DNA of 8,820 bases from Chloroflexota bacterium. Its GTDB lineage: Bacteria > Chloroflexota > Dehalococcoidia > Dehalococcoidales > JAHJRU01. The DNA is taken from positions 1 to 8,820 of the forward strand of contig JAHJRU010000026.1 of assembly GCA_018830745.1 (NCBI GenBank), given 5' to 3'. The position numbers were made by a program, and so were the translations under genes. The notes below the pieces were generated by a model that was not told the origin of the DNA, did not search any database, and saw only the letters and a list, made by a program, of their open reading frames with translations. Below, in pieces: positions 5,841 to 8,820 of this stretch; within the stretch, counting starts at the first letter, position 1, and each line of letters begins with the position of its first letter.

Positions 5841-7230
5841 CTATGGCTCCTCCCGTTGCTATTCTTATTTTGGCATCCACCCGCAGACTTTCAACAATGC
5901 CGCTGAATGGCGACGCCGCTTCCTCCCGGCACTCCTTAGAACCGGGATTACGGTAACGAAATACCTTCCCCTCGTAGTTTTTCAGCAGCAGTTCGTCCTC
6001 GGTCATCGAAAGAGCATAGTTCGGTTGGACTGGCACCTTGCCGCCGCCCTGGATCAAATCTATCACGAAAGTTGGCACGGCCAGACCTGAAGTGAAACCG
6101 CGCATCCCTTCGATTATTTTTATGCCGGTTTCTACCGGTGTACGCAGGTGCTCTGTCCCCTGCACCTCATCGCACTGGAACAGGTAGTAGGGGCGTACCT
6201 TTATCCGGAGCAGCCCCTGGCAGAGCTTCAGCATAGTCTCGACATCATCATTTACGCCGCGCAGGAGAACAGACTGGTTGTTTACCGGGATGCCACTGCG
6301 CAGTAACCGGTCACACGCCTCGGCCGCCTCCGGCGTTATCTCGCGGGGGTGATTGAAGTGGGTATTGAGCCATATAGGACCATATTTTGATAACGTGGCA
6401 CATAACTCATTATCAATACGCTGCGGCAACACCACGGGGAATCTCGTGCCGATACGTATAATTTCAATATGTCTTATTTCCCGTATTCTTGATAGAATAC
6501 TTTCCAAATGGCGGGTGGAAAGCGTTAGGGGGTCGCCGCCAGATATAATGACGTCTCTGATAGCCTCATTCCGGCGTAAATAGTCCAGCATAGCTTTTAT
6601 CTCGCCCTCGGAGCGTACCCAGCCCCCGTGCCGCCATTCTCGCTTACGGGTACAGTGACGGCAAAGGATGGGACAGATATCGGTAAGCACCATCAGGGCT
6701 CTATCTGGATAACGATGCACCAGACCGGGCACCACGGAGTTCTCTTTCTCCGCCAGCGGGTCTTCCAGACCCATTGTGCTCATGGTCATCTCCAGGACAG
6801 AGGGCACCGCCTGTTTCCTTATCGGGTCGTCAGGGTCATCAGGATTGATTAGCGATAGATAATAGGGGGTGACCGACAGAGGATAGCGCCTGGTCACCAG
6901 TTGTAGTTGCGCTTTTTCCTCGGATGATAACGGGATGAATTGATCAAGCTGGTTGATGCTGGTTATCCGGTTGCGAAATTGCCACTTCCAGTCTTTCCAA
7001 AGACTATCGGGCACATCTCTTAATAAACTGTAGCCGTTGACGGCGATAGTACTGGGAGGCTCCTCCTCCGGTTTTACAATAATGTCAGATTTGCCAGGAG
7101 GTTCCTCTTCTGCCTCATTTGTGGTATGACTTCCAACGGAACGCCCTTTGGTTTTAGATACCGATTGAGTCTTGGCGGCTACAGATGGCGTTTTCACTTT
7201 ACCTTGCTCTTTGCTCCTTTCCATTTTCAT
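5812..7230 (-). CDS. kamA: Lysine 2,3-aminomutase, radical SAM and PLP dependent
   Basis: KamA converts L-lysine to beta-lysine using an Fe4S4 cluster, S-adenosylmethionine and pyridoxal phosphate. The cluster motif is C186-P-I-L-C190-R-H-C193, followed by T-R195. The SAM-side GGDPL is at 231-235 and the PLP lysine is K398 in GGGKVP. Compared with my memory of the Clostridium subterminale enzyme, C193, R195, D354, D391 and K398 match C132, R134, D293, D330 and K337 at a constant offset of 61. D293 and D330 bind the lysine side-chain amine, which argues for lysine as substrate rather than glutamate. Two differences stand out. About 62 extra N-terminal residues are Lys/Ser/Glu/Pro-rich and probably disordered, and the zinc cysteines of the clostridial C-terminus are absent. 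This is the first gene of the operon. No Shine-Dalgarno sequence precedes the ATG at 7230, which lies just after a TATAAT box; a GTG 12 codons in is an alternative start. Confidence 0.92.
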   Translation of the reverse strand: MKMERSKEQGKVKTPSVAAKTQSVSKTKGRSVGSHTTNEAEEEPPGKSDIIVKPEEEPPSTIAVNGYSLLRDVPDSLWKDWKWQFRNRITSINQLDQFIPLSSEEKAQLQLVTRRYPLSVTPYYLSLINPDDPDDPIRKQAVPSVLEMTMSTMGLEDPLAEKENSVVPGLVHRYPDRALMVLTDICPILCRHCTRKREWRHGGWVRSEGEIKAMLDYLRRNEAIRDVIISGGDPLTLSTRHLESILSRIREIRHIEIIRIGTRFPVVLPQRIDNELCATLSKYGPIWLNTHFNHPREITPEAAEACDRLLRSGIPVNNQSVLLRGVNDDVETMLKLCQGLLRIKVRPYYLFQCDEVQGTEHLRTPVETGIKIIEGMRGFTSGLAVPTFVIDLIQGGGKVPVQPNYALSMTEDELLLKNYEGKVFRYRNPGSKECREEAASPFSGIVESLRVDAKIRIATGGAIDADRAVVRS

Positions 7231-7240
7231 TTGAATTAAA

Positions 7241-7269
7241 ATTATATAATGGTTAATACTTGTAATAAC
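7241..7269 (-). promoter_or_regulatory. Possible promoter for the kamA operon, near-leaderless
   Basis: A perfect TATAAT on the minus strand (7246-7241) ends 10 bases before the kamA ATG. Transcription would start about 3-5 bases before the start codon, fitting the lack of a Shine-Dalgarno sequence. The -35 region is poor (GTTATT at 7269-7264), so an activator might be needed. The region is AT-rich, so the match could be accidental. Confidence 0.35.
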
Positions 7270-7288
7270 TATTTATTCCTGTTATAAT
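7260..7288 (+). promoter_or_regulatory. Probable promoter for the winged-helix/DUF5752 operon
   Basis: TTGTAA (7260-7265) and a perfect TATAAT (7283-7288) are separated by 17 bases, the ideal spacing. Transcription would begin near 7295, leaving an untranslated leader of about 120 bases before the ATG at 7417. The -35 box overlaps the weak -35 region of the opposing kamA promoter, so the two promoters are likely to compete or be controlled together. Confidence 0.45.
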
Positions 7289-7295
7289 ATTCAGG
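7278..7295. promoter_or_regulatory. Dyad CCTG-N10-CAGG over a -10 box, possible operator
   Basis: CCTG (7278-7281) and CAGG (7292-7295) are inverted repeats around the ten AT-rich bases TTATAATATT. The -10 box of the plus-strand promoter lies inside, so a protein bound here would block it. The CTG-N10-CAG spacing matches the LexA site of gammaproteobacteria, but that specificity is not expected in Chloroflexota. I do not call it an SOS box. The neighbouring winged-helix protein is an equally good candidate. Confidence 0.35.
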
Positions 7296-7353
7296 TATTA
7301 TTATTCCTAAATAAATACTATACACAAAAGGTTGCAATTGTCAATAGGTTTCA

Positions 7354-7373
7354 AGCCTGAAATAGCCTGAAAT
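7354..7373. repeat. Perfect tandem 10-bp repeat AGCCTGAAAT, possible operator
   Basis: AGCCTGAAAT occurs twice back to back (7354-7363 and 7364-7373). TTTCA just before it forms an inverted pair with the first TGAAA. A period of 10 bases puts both copies on the same face of the helix. The repeat lies 44-63 bases before the winged-helix start codon, a natural place for autoregulation. Confidence 0.4.
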
Positions 7374-7416
7374 TCTAAAAATATTTTTGAGCTAACTCAA
7401 GCAAGGAGGTGCAGCC

Positions 7417-7749
7417 ATGCCGGGATGGAAATTCCTCACCAACCACGCCCTGGTTTTGTGCTCAATTGCCCAGCAGCTAAGAATCACCGCCCGGGAGATT
7501 TCTTCTACAGTAGGTATCACGGAAAAGGCGACACGCAACATTATCAATGACCTTGAAGCTGATGGTTACATCACCAAGAAAAGGGAGGGACGGCGCATCA
7601 AATATGGAATCAATCCAGACTTACCACTTACGAGCGCGACACGACCGGATAATGCTATCGTCGGTGACCTTCTGGAGATTCTCGGCTGGAAGCCCCGAAA
7701 AAGGAAAAAGGCGAAAGAAACACCGGTGCAAAAACAAATGAACCCGTAA
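7417..7749 (+). CDS. Small winged-helix DNA-binding protein (MarR/ArsR-like fold)
   Basis: This 110-residue protein has a helix-turn-helix at about residues 22-48, containing ITAREISSTVGITEKATRNI, followed by a wing at about 51-66 (YITKKREGRRIKYGINP). This is the classic layout of MarR/ArsR-type winged-helix proteins. It is short and has no visible ligand-binding domain, only a lysine- and arginine-rich tail after residue 92 that may add DNA contacts. Small proteins with this WKFLTNHALVL opening are, in my recollection, common in Chloroflexota and Actinomycetota and often listed simply as HTH regulators. AAGGAGGT lies 6 bases before the ATG. The gene is divergent from kamA and sits next to two repeat elements that could be its operators. 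Control of the kamA operon is therefore an attractive inference. It is probably cotranscribed with the DUF5752-like gene 35 bases downstream. Confidence 0.88.
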   Translation: MPGWKFLTNHALVLCSIAQQLRITAREISSTVGITEKATRNIINDLEADGYITKKREGRRIKYGINPDLPLTSATRPDNAIVGDLLEILGWKPRKRKKAKETPVQKQMNP

Positions 7750-7784
7750 TAAGGTTTTATTAACTTACATAGGAGGTAAACAAA

Positions 7785-8096
7785 ATGGTCAGAATAACGA
7801 AGTCGGTCGCAGAAAAGAGATTAGGCGATGTATCTCAGGAGAAACAATTCTGGTGCCATGATGGACGTTACGTGAAGAATCTGCAAGAAATGGAAGTTGC
7901 TCTGGAGCAGATGACGGAAGAGACTTTCCGTCATCACGTTAACGAGACCAAGAGCGATTTCAGTAACTGGGTCCGGGATGTCATCGGCGACGGTAAGCTT
8001 TCGAGAGACCTGCAAAAGAACACTACCGGGGCTCAGGCAGCTAAAAGTGTCGCTGAAAGGATTGTCTCTCTAAAGAAGAAAATAGAAACTGAATAA
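7785..8096 (+). CDS. DUF5752-like protein of unknown function
   Basis: This 103-residue soluble protein has the marks I associate with the DUF5752 family. These are FWCHDG (22-27), an acidic helix LQEMEVALEQMTEETFRHHVN (33-53), then DFSNWVRDVIGD (58-69). The C-terminal third is a charged helix. The function of the family is unknown; it occurs as short proteins in anaerobic bacteria and archaea, sometimes near regulators or stress genes. There is no membrane segment, signal or recognisable catalytic motif, although C24, H25 and D26 and the HH pair at 50-51 are possible metal or active-site residues. AGGAGGT lies 7 bases before the ATG. It follows the winged-helix gene by 35 bases and probably shares its promoter. 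The family assignment is from memory of the motifs. Confidence 0.82.
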   Translation: MVRITKSVAEKRLGDVSQEKQFWCHDGRYVKNLQEMEVALEQMTEETFRHHVNETKSDFSNWVRDVIGDGKLSRDLQKNTTGAQAAKSVAERIVSLKKKIETE

Positions 8097-8339
8097 TCTG
8101 GTGATTGTCTAAGGAAGTCATCCCCATAGCTTATCAAGGTATTAAGACGAAGGCGTACTTAAGCAATTTGAGATAGGTATCTATCTCAGGTATATCCAGA
8201 GATGCACTTAAGAACGCCCTGTATAATACCTTCCCCCGCAGCTTTTGCTTAATTATCCATCTCCTTGACCTTGTTATTATTCTTTTTCCAATTTACCATC
8301 TTCCGGAGAGATAACCCATGGTTTAGATATCCTAATAAG
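8097..8339. other. Convergent intergenic region without a convincing gene
   Basis: This AT-rich stretch separates the DUF5752-like gene from the minus-strand reading frames. I see no tRNA, no start codon with a ribosome site and no poly-T terminator. The palindromic element at 8136-8232 takes up the left half. The right half (8277-8339) stays open in frame with the minus-strand 60-residue gene beyond its TGA stop, and so may be a remnant of coding sequence. Confidence 0.5.
8136..8232. repeat. Nested palindromic element of 97 bases, possible structured RNA, MITE-like relic or bidirectional terminator
   Basis: The outer arms AAGGTATTA (8136-8144) and TAATACCTT (8224-8232) are perfect inverted repeats of 9 bases. 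Inside them GGCGTACTTAAG (8152-8163) pairs with CTTAAGAACGCC (8207-8218), with one mismatch in 12. Inside that, GAGATAG and CTATCTC (8170-8176 and 8181-8187) form a 7-base stem with a GTAT loop. A weaker competing hairpin is CTCAGG/CCAGAG. Both outer arm pairs centre near 8184-8185. The element starts 40 bases after the DUF5752-like stop and lies between convergent genes. No poly-T tract follows it and no target-site duplication is visible. Confidence 0.55.
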
Positions 8340-8522
8340 TCAAGGGCTAAGCTTTTTCCTTAATTGCTCGCAAATATCCTGTTCCGTAAATTCAAAAATA
8401 TGTCCTTCATCATCAGTGACTAACTTCCCATACCGATCTAGCAATTCTTTTTCCAGGTCCTTCGGGATTGATACCCTCAGGTTATTCAATATCAGGTTTA
8501 ACTTTGTCCTGGTTAGCAGCAT
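8340..8522 (-). CDS. Hypothetical 60-residue protein
   Basis: I do not recognise this protein. It has a short basic, leucine-rich start and then a convincingly protein-like segment beginning VSIPKDLEKELLDRYG (17-32). The end is charged and helical (FTEQDICEQLRKKLSP). It has no membrane segment or signal. GGAGG lies 9 bases before the ATG, which supports a real start, and an in-frame stop at 8552-8550 limits extension. It overlaps the end of another minus-strand reading frame by 41 bases. It could be a genuine small gene in an overlapping set, or the last piece of a longer gene broken by frameshifts. In-frame coding-like sequence continues for 20 codons after the TGA, which leaves the true 3' end uncertain. 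Confidence 0.5.
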   Translation of the reverse strand: MLLTRTKLNLILNNLRVSIPKDLEKELLDRYGKLVTDDEGHIFEFTEQDICEQLRKKLSP

Positions 8523-8667
8523 TGATAGTTTCCTCCATTTTTTCTTGCGTTAATCTGGATTCTCTCCTAATATTGACGCCTCCAAAGCTCTCAGCTAAAC
8601 TGGATTCCGGGAGATGTTTAGGTGCCCACAGGTTGAGGAGCGGCAGCTGCCTCGTGTGCCCTGGGTA
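8482..8667 (-). other. Open reading frame without a standard start, possibly a frameshifted continuation of the upstream gene
   Basis: Between a TAG at 8670-8668 and a TAA at 8484-8482 this frame is open for 61 codons. It reads like protein, including APKHLPESSLAESFGG and ESRLTQEKMEETINAANQDK. It has no ATG or GTG before codon 44. Only CTG codons, or an ATT 7 bases after GGAGG, could start it. It overlaps the end of the partial gene at its right by 50 bases, in the phase one +1 step away. A one-base insertion or a programmed +1 shift would join them. It also overlaps the 60-residue gene. I cannot tell decay, sequencing error and real recoding apart. Confidence 0.33.
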
Positions 8668-8820
8668 CTAACATCTCCCCCAGTTTCTTTTGTAACTTGA
8701 AATTCCCCGGAGTCTTACGGTGCCGTCTCTCTCGGCGTATTTCTTCGGGTACCTGGTACTTAGACAAGATTATTTTTCTGGCTTCTTCATGACTGACGGA
8801 TCTGCCATCTATGTCTCGAA
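8618..8820 (-). CDS. C-terminal part of an unrecognised protein (5' end outside window)
   Basis: The frame enters from the right edge and runs for 66 residues to a TAA at 8620-8618. It looks strongly coding. It opens RDIDGRSVSHEEARKIIL, continues with a very basic helix EEIRRERRHRKTPG, then LQKKLGEMLVPRAHEAAA. The charged, helical, arginine-rich character suggests a nucleic-acid- or protein-binding tail, but I recognise no family and see no catalytic motif. No start codon in the visible part is convincing, so the gene begins beyond the window. It may be the front of the broken or overlapping chain of minus-strand frames that continues to about 8277, or a complete C-terminus followed by separate small genes. 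Confidence 0.6.
   Translation of the reverse strand, partial: RDIDGRSVSHEEARKIILSKYQVPEEIRRERRHRKTPGNFKLQKKLGEMLVPRAHEAAAAPQPVGT

Noticed and set aside
5812..7230. EpmB-type enzyme acting in elongation factor P modification
   Set aside because: No epmA or efp gene is nearby, and the protein matches true lysine 2,3-aminomutase closely, including both lysine-binding aspartates.
7278..7295. LexA (SOS) box
   Set aside because: The spacing fits the gammaproteobacterial type, but no SOS gene is nearby and this specificity is not expected in the likely host. It is kept only as an unassigned dyad.
8340..8342. Selenocysteine insertion at the TGA of the 60-residue gene
   Set aside because: There is no redox motif around it and no evident SECIS-like hairpin just after it. 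A relic of decay is simpler.
8468..8671. Plus-strand frame of 67 codons
   Set aside because: It has no ribosome site, is Ser/Leu-rich and lies opposite better-supported minus-strand coding sequence.
1..8820. CRISPR array, tRNA, rRNA, insertion sequence or integrase
   Set aside because: I saw no spaced repeat series, no tRNA-like acceptor or anticodon arms and no transposase or recombinase motifs on either strand. The 97-base palindrome does not fold like a tRNA.

Overview
The window looks like bacterial DNA from a strict anaerobe. Clear Shine-Dalgarno sequences precede most genes. The left edge carries the end of a pyruvate:ferredoxin oxidoreductase beta subunit, an oxygen-sensitive enzyme of anaerobic carbon metabolism. 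The small winged-helix gene, the DUF5752-like gene and the style of the operon remind me of Chloroflexota (Dehalococcoidia-like) genomes. That placement is an impression from protein resemblance, not a demonstration.

Layout. (1) 2-598, plus strand: the last 198 residues of PorB. (2) 624-1169, minus strand: an AT-rich gene for a small multi-pass membrane protein, convergent with porB. (3) 1225-7230, minus strand: a compact six-gene operon, read from right to left. Its genes are a lysine 2,3-aminomutase (KamA), two different D-Ala-D-Ala-ligase-type ATP-grasp enzymes, a 109-residue protein I do not recognise, a stand-alone GNAT acetyltransferase, and a 579-residue fusion of a GNAT domain to a histone-deacetylase/acetylpolyamine-amidohydrolase domain. 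The first four genes overlap by 29, 16 and 50 bases. The last two follow after gaps of 25 and 34 bases. (4) 7231-7416: an AT-rich divergent control region with facing promoters, an 18-bp dyad and a tandem 10-bp repeat. (5) 7417-8096, plus strand: a winged-helix regulator and a DUF5752-like protein. (6) 8097-8339: no convincing gene, but a nested 97-base palindromic element. (7) 8340-8820, minus strand: the C-terminal part of an unrecognised protein entering from the right edge, then two further short reading frames in the other two phases. These are either small overlapping genes or one decayed gene.

How the genes may work together. KamA keeps the residues that bind lysine in the characterised clostridial enzyme, so beta-lysine is the likely starting product. 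Two ATP-grasp ligases could condense it with another amino acid or carboxylate. Two GNAT domains could acetylate an amine, and the amidohydrolase domain could remove the acetyl group. There is no exporter, carrier protein or secretion signal, so the product is probably intracellular, such as an acetylated beta-amino acid or small peptide used as a compatible solute or store. The chemistry of each family is established. The assembled pathway is inference.
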